Both the position numbers and the translations under genes were made by a program. Below the pieces are notes generated by a model. It made no database searches and had not been told where the DNA came from. It saw only the letters and a program-made list of their open reading frames with translations. A DNA stretch of 46,661 nt from Amphimedon queenslandica. Its lineage: Eukaryota > Porifera > Demospongiae > Haplosclerida > Niphatidae. Below, one piece after another: positions 25,929-39,700 of the stretch (position 1 is its first letter; every line of letters starts with the position of its first letter). The stretch lies in assembly GCF_000090795.2 (NCBI RefSeq), contig NW_003546254.1:433442-480102 (forward strand), written 5' to 3'.

Positions 25929-28834
25929 ATGCGCTTGCAGCAACTCTCAAGAGCTTTTCTACCACTCATTGGAGGGAGGGGTATCCATTGTTCACGTGTT
26001 CTCAAAAGAATGGACGTTCCACCACCGAGCAGTATTCTCAATCCACTTCATCACGAAGAAATCACTTTATTTGGTCCTGGCCCTACCAATACAGCTCCCA
26101 GAGTTTGTCATGCTTCTTCACTGCAGACCTTTGGTATATTCAATCCTCCTATGGTTGATCTAATGAAAGAAGTTCAGGAAGGCCTCAGGTATCTCTTCCA
26201 GACTAAGAACGAGTTAACTTATGCTGTCAATGCTTCTGGTATGGCTGGGATGGAAACTGCTTTGACTAATCTCCTTGAGCCTAAGGACAGACTGATGAGT
26301 CTTACTAATGGCTGCTGGGGAGGGATCGCTGCTGAAGTGGGAGAGAGATGTGGTCAGTGAGGAGATAGCAACAGATAGTCTCGCAAGCCAGACCCTTCCC
26401 GCCTGCAGTCATTGGGGTGGATAGCCGGGTGACTGTAGGCTGGGGAATGGTCTGGCTAGCGAGACTAAGGAATGGAGGGGAAGGGAGGAGGAGAGAAAGA
26501 GAGAGAATCAATACATTGCCCCACCTATAAAGCTTTGGGTGAACATCAAGCATGATGACAAGGGGGTTAGTGTGACTGACAGCAGCAGAAAAAGAGTGGG
26601 GGGGAAGTTTAGGGAACTGAAGTAGGCAAGGCTTCATTGTTTGTCTTTTCTAGGAGCAATTGTTACAAAATTGGAGCATCCTCCTGGTGTGCCTTTTTCA
26701 TCAGATGAAGTTGAAAAGGTACATAATTGTAATGCTGATTAATGAAACTGACAATAATGAATAATAGGCTCTTAAAGAACACAAACCTCACGTATTATAC
26801 GTAGCACAGAGTGAATCATCAACTGGTTTACTGCAACCAGTGGAGAAACTAGGATCTATATGTCACCAGTTAGTCTATATAATGGCATTGCTTTACACCT
26901 TTTATTTTAAGATGTACTTATACAGTTACTATACATGAATGCATTTTGAATTGTACATTAAATGTACCTATAAAATACTTCTCTTTAGGAATAATTGCTT
27001 GTTAGTAGTGGACACTGTAGCATCACTAGGAGCAGCTCCTTTCTTTATGGACAGATGGGGTATACATGTTGAACATTATGTATTATTGTATCATTAATGT
27101 ATAATAGAGGTTGATGTAGTGTATAGTGCAACACAGAAAGCCATCAGTTGTCAGACAGGACTAGCACCAATATCATTCTCATCTCGTGCCAGGTAACATC
27201 AACAAAAAATTTTAACATCAACAAAAAATTTTAACATTGACAAAAAAATTTAACATTTGACAAAAAATTTTAACACTGACAAAAATTGTTTTACAGTACT
27301 GAATTTGTGAAAGTTAGCACTTTTACAAATTGTTCAAACTAAGCCTAAGGCGTATAAATTTTAATATTTCTTGTGTAATCTTTTTAATATGTGAAATTGC
27401 ATGTGGTATCATTTTAAAATTACTATTAATATGTTTAGAGAGAAGATAGCATCCCGCAAGACTAAAGTCCAGTCTTATGTATTTGATGTCAATAAGAATA
27501 TGGTGCAGTGGGGAGTAGATGGTGTAGCCAAGAAGTAAGCAGCTAATGAATTTTATGCATACTCTGCAATAACCATCTCTGGGGAGTAAATTCTAAGTCT
27601 TTTTACTCACAAATATTTAGCCAAAGTAGTATACTTTTTATTTTTCTATTGAAGGTATCATCACACTTACAGTTCAACGCTGCTGTTATCACTGAGGGAA
27701 GCTCTCTCAATGATAGCTGCTGAGGTATGAGCTATATCAATAATAGTGTCTGCATCATTGCCTTATAGGGACTAGAGCAAATGTGGAAGAGGCACTCTGA
27801 AAATACCAAGAGACTATGCAATGGGATTGAGGAGTTAGGACTGGAACTTTTCATCAAAGATCCTGTTAGTGTTTTATGGCAAATGCATTGCATGTTTACT
27901 AGATGAATGTGTATGCACTATGGTAGTTTGTACAGGGTTTTTCACGAAGTGTGCTAAGTGAGCTAAACAGCACACTTGATGAGCAGCTAGTTTATGGCAC
28001 ATGGCATTTGGATCAACTTTTAAAAATTCATAACAATTAAAAATTGATCAGAATCAGCTCACAAATGATACGCAACATAAGGACATGTATGTGTATCTGA
28101 AAAAAATTATAAAAATGAAAACTTTTCTCTTTGTGATTTTTGTCAAAATAAAGAGTTTTACGATCACTGACAAGAAGCTTCATGACTCATGAGCACTATG
28201 CAAAAAAAATCCTGTGGGAAACTCTGTTCCCTGTGTCTGTATAGGTCCTTTAAATTATATATTTATATTATTATTTATTTTTTAGGCATACCGTCTACCA
28301 ACAGTAACTGCTATATGTATACCTGAAGGGGTGGAGTCCCCTGGCAGCCTCAATGCATATTGCATGGAGAAGTGAGTTAGTACACGACGGGTAATCTAAA
28401 ATGACATATTCAGTTAAATTATTTTGTGCAGTGTATTTTGATATATTAAAAATTGTTTAAATTTGCTTGAGCAAATTTTGACACTATGCTTCTGTAATTG
28501 TACTGGATTTTTTTATTAAAACGCAAAATTTGGCTGGATGTATTGAAGGTTTTTTATATATTGGCATTTGACAAGTTATTTTTTATAGGCATAAAGTTGA
28601 GTTTGGTGCTGCTCTACCTCCTCTAGTAGGCAAAGTAAGAAATAATAGAAAAGATTCTTGAATAAGAATAATAATATTATTCTTATTACTAATTATTGTT
28701 AGGTGTGGCGTATTGGTATAATGGGTTATAATTCAACTGAATGGCATACCAATAAAGCATTGAGTGTCTTTAAAGACGGACTCCTTCATATTGGATACAC
28801 TCCTAAAGCTGCTAAAGTGAAGGCTGAACTCTAA
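25929..28834 (+). CDS. AGXT: Alanine-glyoxylate / serine-pyruvate aminotransferase (11 exons)
   Basis: A PLP enzyme that transaminates glyoxylate to glycine with alanine (and serine with pyruvate), detoxifying glyoxylate. Exons 25929-26352, 26654-26718, 26768-26868, 26989-27059, 27108-27192, 27439-27534, 27655-27724, 27769-27864, 28286-28371, 28589-28634, 28703-28834; 423 aa. Family marks: [60 protein letters not shown] with PLP-binding Asp, catalytic K231 in [37 protein letters not shown]. The first 30 or so residues ([20 protein letters not shown]) are an amphipathic Arg-rich leader typical of mitochondrial import. The C-terminus AEL is not a canonical peroxisomal PTS1. Start is the first ATG; an upstream in-frame TTG was ignored. 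Confidence 0.94.
26376..26467. mobile_element. Short MITE (TAGTCTCGC...GCGAGACTA) in AGXT intron 1
   Basis: The left end TAGTCTCGCAAGCCAGACCC and right end GGTCTGGCTAGCGAGACTA are inverted copies bounding 92 bp. The GGCTGGGGAATGGTCTGGCT part is shared with about 1090-1129, and the GCCAGAC arms with 2140-2194 and 11539-11583. Confidence 0.65.
27195..27295. repeat. Short tandem repeat of about 21-22 bp in AGXT intron 5
   Basis: About five diverged copies of AACAT(C/TG)ACAAAAAATTTT directly after the splice donor. Confidence 0.75.
27933..28225. mobile_element. CAGGGTTT...-ended dispersed element in AGXT intron 8
   Basis: Starts CAGGGTTTTTCACGAAGTG and ends CCTGTGGGAAACTCTG, imperfect inverted ends. 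It contains the GATCAGAATCAGCTCA and GGACATGTATGTGTATCTGA segments of the 187-bp family. Ends of CAGGG/CCCTG type suggest a hAT-like non-autonomous element; this is inference. Confidence 0.55.
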
Positions 28835-28843
28835 AATGTAAAT

Positions 28844-28849
28844 AATAAA
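28844..28849 (+). terminator. Poly(A) signal AATAAA for AGXT
   Basis: Ten bases after the AGXT stop codon (28832-28834), implying a very short 3' UTR. Confidence 0.55.
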
Positions 28850-29159
28850 TTGTGGGATTTTTAGTGATTTATGTGCTGTCTTTAATTTATATTATACTTT
28901 TGAGTACACACTATATGGGTGTACAATGTACATGTATTTCATTGAAATAGCTTATAAATTTTTATTGTATTTTCCTGATGCTTCCACAAAGTCTAAGAAA
29001 GTGAATCATTTAAAAGCATGTACGTGTGTTATATTATCATAATGATGTATCTGAATGTGAAATCAGTACTGAATTTGGAATTGGACCTACTGGTATATTG
29101 GATATATTATTATGTGTATCTATAATATAGATGTCTTGTTGCAGCACAATATTCAACCA

Positions 29160-30420
29160 TGGATCATAGCAATCCTCTCAATTCTTAAAATGGTTGTAAC
29201 TTTAAAAATTGAAATCAGAATCACCTCAAACTTTCTACACAGCATAAGGACATCAATATGTATCAGAAAATGTAATAAAAATTTGAGGTGATTTTGGAGC
29301 CATTTTTTGGAAAAAACCATGGGCATTTCAGAATTTTAGCATTTTAAAAAATGGCCGTAACTTGAAAAATTGAAGTCGGAACCAGCTCAAACTTTCTACA
29401 CAGCATAAGAACATCAATATGTATCAGAAAATGTAATAAAAATTTGAGGTGATTTTGAAGCCATTTTTTGGAAAAAACCATGGGCTATAGCCTTGGGTAT
29501 TTTTTAGATTTTTGATGTTTTCTTAAAATGGCCGTAATTTGAAAAATTGAAGTCAGAATCACCTCAAACTTTCTACACAGCATAAGAACATCAATATGTA
29601 TCAGAAAATGTAATAAAAATTTGAAGTGATTTCGAAGCCATTTTTTAGAAAAAACCATGGGCTATAGCCTTGGGTATTTTTTAGATTTTTGACGATTTCT
29701 AATGGCCGTAATTTGAAAAATTGAAGTCGGAATCAGCTCAAACTTTCTACACAGCATAAGGACATCAATATGTATCAAAAAATGTAATAAAAATTTGAGG
29801 TGATTTTGGAGCCATTTTTTGGAAAAAACCATTGCTCCCCTGGTCTTCTCAGCTGTAGGTGGCTTTGCACCAATTGCTGGTGCCTTCATCAAACGTTTAG
29901 CCTTACTGCATGCTGAGAGACTAGGGAAGCAGTACAACACGCTCCTTTACTTCTTAAGATGTGAGATTTCTTTCTCCCTTATTAAGTCCACAATAAGGTG
30001 CTTGAGAGGTTCTCGTTCCTCATATTCCAGCCCACCATCCCAGCCCTGTCTGGAGGACATGTCTCGTATCATCTCTGATGCAAGGCTTTCTATTTAAACT
30101 ATCATATACCCACTATTATTATTATTATCATATTATTATTATTATTACTATTGTACTATGCGTTTAGTTCTTGTGTTATTTTATTATTAGGCTAATATAT
30201 TATTATTATGTTCTTTTGTGTAAGTTACCATATCTTTTTCAATGAGATTTGAGGGTGATGACCCGATTTAAATGGGCTATAGCCTTGGGTATTTTTCAGA
30301 ATTTTAGCATTTTAAAAAAATTGCCATAACTTGAAAAATTGAAGTCGGAATCAGCTCAAACTTTCTACACAGCATAAGGACATCAATATGTATCAGAAAA
30401 TGTAATAAAATTGAGGAAAT
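29160..30420. repeat. Tandem array of about 160-177-bp units, interrupted
   Basis: Five diverged units marked by CATCAATATGTATCA at about 29251, 29412, 29589, 29763 and 30381. Each has ATGGCCGTAA(C/T)TTGAAAAAT, AAACTTTCTACACAGCATAA and a TTTTGGAAAAAACCATGGGC edge. The first four are spaced 161, 177 and 174 bp. The fifth is displaced by about 440 bp of unrelated inserted sequence. It is an inverted relative of the 187-bp family in mutase intron 1. Confidence 0.75.
29831..30272 (+). mobile_element. 3' remnant of a retrotransposon, nested in the array
   Basis: The sequence breaks the array at GGAAAAAACCAT and resumes at ATGGGCTATAGCC near 30272. In between, the plus strand encodes about 88 residues ending at a stop near 30097: APLVFSAVGGFAPIAGAFIK, then RLALLHAERL, LLYFLRCEISFSLIKS and CLRGSRSS. 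This is the C-terminal tail I recall from retrotransposon polyproteins in invertebrates, though I cannot name the clade. About 170 bp of TTA-rich 3' sequence follows. The 5' part is missing, as in a truncated insertion. Confidence 0.6.
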
Positions 30421-30711
30421 CCTTCGCTTTAAATTTTGGTAAAAATTGACCATTTTTATTTTTGTTTAATTCTTTAATTTTTTAAATATTTTAAACCACT
30501 GCTTGAAAATGCAATGTTGCTTTTTTCGTCTTGAGACACAATCAGTAATAATTATTAGTAATTAATATTATTGCGAAACAATACCAAAATAATAGTAAAC
30601 GAAAACAATTAATGTATTCAATATTTCACCAAAACAATTAATGTGTAACACAAAAATCTTAATGAGTTACAAAGTGAGAAAGAAAGAAATAAAGAAAGCA
30701 AGAAAAAGTTG

Positions 30712-33700
30712 TTAGATAAAATCAGGGGACACTCTTCCCAGTTCTTCCTCTTTCAAATGAATGTTCTTAACAATCTTATACTGGTGTCCACTTAATGTCA
30801 CTCCCATCCTTTGGAGGTCGTCTTCACTCAGCCCAAAGCAATCTGCTACGTTGTATAAGCCTTTTGCATGAAATATATCTATGTATCTCGTCATCCCAAT
30901 TGAGCCTAATAATTCGTCTATTGAGTCAGCAGCTTTATTGTTTCCATTAGGAGCAGAAGAGTTTGAAGTAGTAGGAGGAATAGGCCTGTTAGGAGACTGA
31001 AGATGAGCTGGCTTAGGTTTTGGCTTTGGTTTTCTACAAAAAAATACAAACAAAAACAGATAATATTTATAAGCTAAAAATACTAATTTTCATGCTCTGC
31101 TTTGATGAAGAAATTTCTATTCAAAATCAAGTAGCAAAACTTAGCGTTTCTGCTTACCCAAAAAGTATGACTTCAAAGCATTCGACAATGTTTTCAAAAG
31201 TGGGTCTCTCTGAACGCTCAATGTTCCAACAGGCTTGCATTATCTTGTAGAGATCATCAGGACATCCCTACTCAATGTAAAAAATTAATAATAATAATAA
31301 TTGTTGCATGTAACCCCCAAATAAGTATGTGTACATGCAGGGTTCTGCCTAGAAAAAATTAGAGGTGGTTGTAGACTAATATTGTTCCTTTTAAATTAAC
31401 ATACAGCATACTAGTAGACTACAATATCATGCTTTATGCATGGCTATTAGTATTAATTGCATGGTTGGTCTAAGTGATGAACTGATTGTTCATTTGTTGC
31501 CCAACCACCCCCAACCACCATAGGCAGAACTATGGTACATGTAGTGGACGTACTCTCGGTGGGTGAAGTCTTTCTCCATTTTCTAGTCTTTGAAATATTG
31601 TTGCGTTGTCCCATCCATCATATGGTGTTTCCCCAAATGAGAATGTCTCCCATAGGAGCACACCATAGCTCCATACATCACTCGCTGTAGTGAAGCTTCG
31701 ATGAGATATAGCCTCAGGGGCAGTCCAGCGTACAGGGATCCTCCCACCCTATATAATGTATGTACAGTGTATGAGTCACTGAAAGAATTATCAATTTTTT
31801 TCTGATACATTTTTAAAGCCAATTCTAATAAAAATTGGATTTTTATGGGTTTTAAAGTTGCCCATTTTTACAGCAAAAAAAAATTAATTTAAGCAACGTT
31901 ATTTTACAGCCTAGTACATACATGTACATTAAACAAAATGGCAATGTAATTTTGTGTAATAATAAATGCACAAATGTACATGTAAATAAATGTATGTAAA
32001 TGTACATTCAGACTTGCTTACATTAAAAAATACTAATACACATAATTAAAAAAATTCATTCAACTGCATATTGGCCTGCTATCAAATTTAAGGACATTTT
32101 ATGCTTCAAAGAAGACAACTCTACTACTAGAGCTCTGAGTATAGCCTCACCTTCTGGACATCATACTCATTCTCAACCATTTCCCTTGCCAGACCAAAGT
32201 CAGCTACTTTACACGTCTCATCGTTAGCAACCAAAATATTACGAGCAGCCAAATCCTGCGAAAAAAAAAAATTCAAAGATGAAGTAAAATTTTGTAAATG
32301 TATTACATAAATTAAGTTACTCTATTCCCTGTACGTGTGAATGCGCGTGTGTTTAAAAGACTCACTCTGTGTACGAATCCGATTGAAGAAAGGTATTTCA
32401 TTCCTTTTGCTACTCCGTACGACATTTTCGATAGCCTTTCATGACTAATCTTATCCAAATTTTTCTAATAAAAAAGCATAAATAATACTACTGATAATAT
32501 AAAACATAAATTTATACTGCTACGATCATAATTACATACTATCATTAAACATACATGTATATACTATTGAAACTGTAATGTAGTACTTACCTGAAGGTAT
32601 CGATCCAATGATCCGTTCTGCAGGTATTCCATTACAATCATAACTGGATCAATACGACTAATGACACCATAAAGTACAACAACATTATCATGATGGAACT
32701 GTCCCATCACTACAAGAGAAAAGGGAGAGAGAGAGGGGGGAGAGAGAGGGAGGGAGAGAGAGAAAAAAATGACAATATGAGCTGCTTGTTATCAAAGACA
32801 ATAATCAAGGTGTGTAAAACAATGTTCTTCCATGAGAAGCATGCCCCAGCACACACAAGATAAGCCCAGGGTTTCCCACAGGATTTTGACACAGTGCTTA
32901 GCTTCTTATCAGCTGGTTTTTTTGAAGTTGCTCAAAAATTTGACAAAAAAATACCATACTGGATTTGTCACATTTCATCAAACATGGCAAAGGTAGAATT
33001 TTTATTAAATTTTCTGATATGTTCGTATGTTGTGTAGAAAGTTTGAGCTGATTCCGATCAAATTTAGATTTTTAAAAAATTTTTGAAGTTGCTCCAAAAT
33101 TGGGTAAAAGTCCCTGTACTATAGTACACGGTCTCGGTGTAAATTTTCCCAAAATTAAAAAGGAGAGAATCTTCCATATAAAAATTTTTTCTGATACATA
33201 TACATGTATAGGTGCACATGTTCTCATAATGTGGATATAGAAAAATTTAAAGTTGCTCCATATAAGCATGCTTTTAGCTCACTTAGCAGAAACCCTGACT
33301 ATAAACTAAACCCTAATATCAAACAAATTAATATTCCCTGGATACTAAAGCATTATTTCCCAATAGCTGACAACGTCTCACTCCTCCACTACAACTCAAT
33401 GCCTTTGTGTCACTCTCAAGTTACAAGATTATTATATTGATAGTACTGTGGCTACTTGTTGTACACACAATTATTAAAACTATGATTACATTAGATGATG
33501 CTTGATTAGATTTTTTATCTTTGGAGTAACCTAGCTGCTAGTAATTAATGCAGCAGGAATGAGCAAAGGACAAGTACAAAGCAACAAACAAACAGCTTAA
33601 TAATTAAATACATACCACAAAATAACTACAAACTACAACTCTATAGCATGATTTTACTCCTATGCTATGTAGTACAAAGATCATGTGCTGCTTCTAATCA

Positions 33701-36700
33701 CTAGAGCATAGTGATGACAAGTAGCCACACGCTACAAATATTGTGGAAGACCAGCAAAAACAATAAACACACACACAAAGTCACATACATGTGTGTATAC
33801 GTGTATGTATGCACCACAAAAATATTTAATTAGAGTACTATGAACAAGGGCAAGGCATAACTGACTAATTGTTTATTACAATATTAATATAGACAGTACT
33901 ATACATACATGCATGTACAGTACATGATATTATTATGTACCAGTATGCACGCATGTACATGTACACATAATTGGCTAAATATACTAGCTCAATACTGTCT
34001 ATATGTAAGTTCATGTACATCCTAAATTCCTTTCCTTACCTGATGCTTCAAATAAGAAGTTGCTCCTTTGTTCATCAGTAGCTCCACCTCTTAGAGTCTT
34101 GACTGCTACTGGGATGTTCTTAAGGGTCCACACGCCTTTATAGACCAGACCAAACTCACCTATTCAATTAAGAAAAACCTCAATGCATTCACATAATGTC
34201 ATAATAGCAGTCTTAAATCATGTACAATCACTGCTACTAGTATAGATCTAGAAATAAGTTTTAAGGAGACTAAAAGCTCAAAATGGGAGATTTTAGGAGA
34301 CCTAGGCCAAATACAGGAGACCAAAAATCTCCTAAACTCCCTCTAGATATACATGTAAATATAAACTACTGGATAAAACAAGGGATTGCATTTCATTCCG
34401 AGCATTCTACAGTTACAAGTGTCACATGCCTTGTTATACACCTGCCACCCAAGAGAAGTATACCACATTCCATTGTAGCATGTAACAATGAAAAGCTGTC
34501 AGACTATACACATTAACATGAATAAAGGTATCATTATGCTACTCAAGTTTCATTTAATGGACAGGTTTATATACATGTACATGTATGTTACAAATTGCTA
34601 TGCAAATTTCCCATGCAGCACACACTGTCATTGTTCATGTATATAGTGTGTATTACAGGCATAAGGAGATCAATGTGACTGTATTGGAAAATGTAATGAG
34701 AATTGCAAGTACCCACTACCTAAGACTGTCAGTCTTCACTTATAGGATTCTGCCTGGAAAAAAATCAGAGGTGGTTGGAGACTAATATTGTTCCTTTTAC
34801 ATTTATGTACACCATACTAGTAGACTACAATATCATGCTTTATATATGGTTATTAGTATTAATTGGATGGTTGGTCTAAGTGATGAACTGGTTGGCTCAG
34901 TTGTTGAGGTGGTTGTCCCAACTACCATGGACAGAACTATATGCACTTACCAACTCCGATCTCTTCCAAATTAGCAATCTCCTTTGGAGGTATTTCCTTG
35001 ACTCTGTTCTGCTCAATAGCGTGATTCATGGATGCGTATGTTCTTGGGTCGATGTACATTCGATTAGGATTATTACTAGGTGGTGGGAGAGTCCCTAGCT
35101 CGATATTTGTGTCACTCTCATCATGGTTGTAGCCGGAATTAGCCACACCTAAGTAAGCAGAGAACACATTGGGACATACTCCAGCCACAAATCATCCCAA
35201 AATGTAATTAAAGGAATCCACAGACCAAATATTACACACGTACATATACATATATGCATATAATCTCAAGTCAAAACATGTGGCGATTATGAGCCACACA
35301 TCAAAAAGTCCCGGCCTCTACTACATGTACATGTACTACAGGCAATGAGGTATTGTACATGTACATGTATGCTGTCCCTAATATAGTACATACATGTACA
35401 TGTACATGTACTACAGGCAATGAGGTATTGTACATGTACATGTATGCTGTCCCTAATATAGTACATACATGTACATGTACATGTACATGTATATTATGCA
35501 TGTACATGCACATGCACATATGCTTTACATATTTAACATACGTGATCCATACTCACTGTATGTGCTCTTTCTTCTAGTACTAAATATCATAAAAAAGATT
35601 AAAAAAAACAAAATAATTATGTGACAAAGATACAAGTCTTATTTCTTACTTGGTGTAAAAACAAATGACAAAGAGTAAAATCACTATAGCAACCACGATG
35701 ATCACGACAAGGACTACACCAATGGATGCTCCAGCTACTACTGGAAATAAATCAGAAGAAGTACTGGAATCTAAAATATAAAAAAAAAGAAAAAAAATAT
35801 AACAAAATAAAGTGAAGGCTGCTCTATTTAATCTGTCTAGTATGATCACCGATGTTATTAGTGAAGATGGAAGTAGGTTGTTGTTTATATTGCAGGTACT
35901 CAGATAAACAGCAAAAACAATAAACAAGACATTACCATGATAAATACAATCGCATGTAGAAAATTAGTTAGTAGTACGTAGGGATATACTCATGTGTACA
36001 ACAATATACACTATAATACGATAGAGCTTATAGAGGAATAGTCCATTTTATATATGATCCATCATTAAGACACAAATCCAACGTCAATAAGAAATTGTGT
36101 ACATGTACATGTACATGTATGTGTACATGCTTTTGTATTGTAGATTGTTTTGAAAGGGTACATGTACTTTTTGACTGGTTCTATTGTGAATGTATTCACA
36201 TGTATATACATGTACATGCATGTACCTGTCGGTGTCGGTGCTTCTACATGCAAGTATTGAATGGGAGGGGAGAGGTCACTCTCACCGTGTATTGTCACTG
36301 CTTGAACCTAACAAACAAACAAATAAATAAATAAATCAATAATAATATTTTCGAGGAAAGAGTCAAAATATACATGTACTTACCCACACAAAATAAGAGC
36401 CAGATGTAAGATCAAGTTGACTCAAATCATAACGAAACGTGGTCCCATTGACAGTCCCTCTAACAGTAGCAGTATCGGTATCATTAAACTCACTAACAAA
36501 TATATTATAACGAATGACGGTACCATAAGAATTCTGCGGTTCGCTCCATCCTAGTATAGTAGATTGACCAGATGGCGTTGGTCTTTGTAAAGAGAGTGAC
36601 TGAGGGCTTGTGGGTGGAGAAGACATCGTTGTCACGTTAATCGAGACTTGCCTGTTTGTTTCGTTTGAGAGGTCTTGATCAGAGACGCCGTTTCTTGAGG

Positions 36701-39700
36701 TGACGGTTATCGTGTATGTGGTGAGTGGGGTAAGGCCCCCTCGCTTGTAAATTGTGGTATTTGTAGTGTGAGGAACTATTGAATTCCCATTAGATTGGTC
36801 TGTTATGCTGACAAGGTAATTAATATCCGAGCGGCTCCCATTGCTGACGGGTGGATCCCAAGCAATGCTGATACTAGTGGAGTTGAATGAAGTGTTTCTA
36901 AGACTTACTGGAGGGCCAGGAGGAGCTGCAGAAAGAAGAGAGAGAGAGAGAGGAGAAAAGAAAGATATATATATAGGTGCACTATGTATGTACTGTATAA
37001 CCTTAAATAAAAGCCAGATGCAAATAAACGCTGGGGTAGCAATAAAATTGAACTATAAATACGCAGATCTAGCCTTAAAATAACATAGATGCCTTGTAGA
37101 TACATGTGTACATGTACTTTCTTAGGCTCCGGAAGTCACATGTGTGAGGACACTGGTTTGATGCTGTTGGCCCAAATTTTATTTTATTCTTTAAATTTTT
37201 TTCAAGGTCTGAATATCATTTTGAGAAATAGACGCCGGGACTTTTATTTAAGGAAATACGATATATGTCTTTCACAACAGTCATGCACAGTATAGTACAT
37301 GTTTGTGGATGTTACACAAAATAGTATCCATAACATAGCACAAGCATTATGTAAACTGTAGTATACCCTTTTTGGCAAAATCAAACACACACTTCATGAC
37401 GGAAGGTGTAGCAGTGCCAATGTTATTTTAAGCATTTTCACACCCTCGCCAAAAAAACTATCGCAGACATGTGATTGGAACCAGAGGGATATGACTCAGC
37501 TCATGACACCAAATTAAAATAACAATTGCTTCAACTTTATTATCGTGAGACGAGAATTTGAGGAGGAAATTACTGTAAGACAATTCCCACACTGCTTTTT
37601 GTTAGATTGTACTACGTATAGTTATAATAATCATCATCATAATCATCATTAATTAATGATTAGCAGAATTTCTGTGAATTCCATGCAAATAGCACATTTT
37701 TCAAGAACTAAATAATGGTACGAATAAATCTAGTACATGCAACAAAAACAAAGCTGGCAGTAGAGAGTACAAGAATGTGCCATTACATTACAGAAGCTGT
37801 TTACTAAACTAAAGGCATTGATTTCCAATGGCACGACTAGCATCAAGAGCATCCACTCTTGTTAACATTAATTTTATCAATAACACGAAATCTACAAGAA
37901 CAAATGGCCTCATGTTTACAATCTCTTGTCCCTAGAGTGAATTGAGGAATGTTATGATGAGTAAGAGATCATAGAGAGGGACAGCTGCTCAACATGTAAA
38001 ATATATGCAACTACACCTAACTCCCCCAGCTCTAGTTGCTACTGAAAATAATATGAAACAATTAGTAACCAAATTACATTAGTACACATACAAGTACACA
38101 TGCATACTCGTGTACATAGACACACAATGTACATATTTTCCCTATTAGCTAACAGCACAAACAACAGATCAAGCAGTTACTTGTTCATTTATAGATTCAG
38201 TCCCGACGACTAAGGATTGCTTATATACAGGTAAGGAAACTGATTGCTATTAGCTGTTTTATGTACACAGACATGCATGTACATGTACAGAATCAATGCT
38301 AGTATAACGGGAATGCTATTGTAATAGGCTGACTTTCCATACATGCTAAACCAGTAGCTAAAACACAGTACATGGGATCCACATCATTTATGAATGTACA
38401 TGTAGACAGAGGCTCGTATTAAATGGATGCCAAATAAACCGAAATGTATACAATTATGTGTAGCTTGGCACCCAAACAACACACACAGTGATAACACTGT
38501 CTGATAGCTTAACTGAAGCTAGTCCACTATATGTCACTGAACATACATGTAAGAGAAACCCACAGAAACACAGTGTAGAATACAACTATCATATAATACT
38601 ATTACAATTATTGGTGTACCCATAGATTGTACATACATATGTGTACTATGTAAAAAAATGTATGGTTATACTAGCTATGCCCCCCCACACACAAATCACT
38701 AGATGCAATGAAAAACATACCCACACTACTGATGTACATGTACACATGCACACAAATCACTCCCCACATGATTTCTTCTGTTCCAATGCACATACACACA
38801 TTTGTACATGTACAAATATAGCTCTGGGACAGCATTACTAAGGAAAAACAGGTCACATACTTGTTCCAATGCTCAAATGAAAACATACAATAAATACCAT
38901 TATTAACATAAACTACAGGCACACAATAAGACTAACAGATACAATGTATATGTACATGTACATGTACTATGAGTGGGTATCAGTAACAAAAACGTTTAGT
39001 CTTGAAGCATTTAAAAAAATTGAATTTACATGCACATAAATTTGATTACAAGTTTCAATATTTTGGCGTAATTAGCTTGTGGATCGTTTACAAGTATCAA
39101 AATTGAATAATCATAGGAAGTTAATATAATATACATAAATGTAGAATGAGATCAGAGAGAGAGAGCTAAAGAGCCTGTATGACTAACAAAGTGATATTTA
39201 CATCAGGCGTGGTCTAAAATTAAGTGTCATAATAATACCAAATATGTCAATATTCACACAAAAACACACACATACAATACTATAAACTGTATGAAAGGAA
39301 GTATTCACTGAATAGAACTGTGCATGACCACCACGACAACAACAAGGCCACACAAAAGCAAAGGACATTAACAGTAGATAATGAAGACTCGTTATGTATC
39401 AAATGTTCATAAACAACACACAATGCTCACATTATAACAAAAACACAAGAAAATATACAACTTGTATAGACCCATATGCTTGTGTTGTGTACCAATGCCT
39501 CAGAGACCACACAAAAACAAACAAAATTATACACATGAATAGATGGACACATATGTGGTTTTATACATGTACATGTACACATGTATGTGTACATTGTACA
39601 TAAGAACAAACAACTATAGACTGTTGCTTGTTTGAACAGTCCCACAGAAACTAAAATTGACTCACATATGACACAAACTTACCAGTACATGCTACATCAT

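Larger units (their letters stand above)
28835..30711. other. Gene-free repeat region between AGXT and the Eph receptor
   Basis: Contains the repeat array 29160-30420 with its retroelement insert; otherwise AT-rich. No host gene supported. Confidence 0.65.

Noticed and set aside
29662..29940. A minus-strand 92-aa ORF over the repeat array
   Set aside because: Antisense of the retroelement remnant and array units.
35301..35577. Overlapping ORFs rich in Val-His, Tyr-Met and Cys-Thr repeats
   Set aside because: They are translations of TACATGTA simple repeats on both strands.
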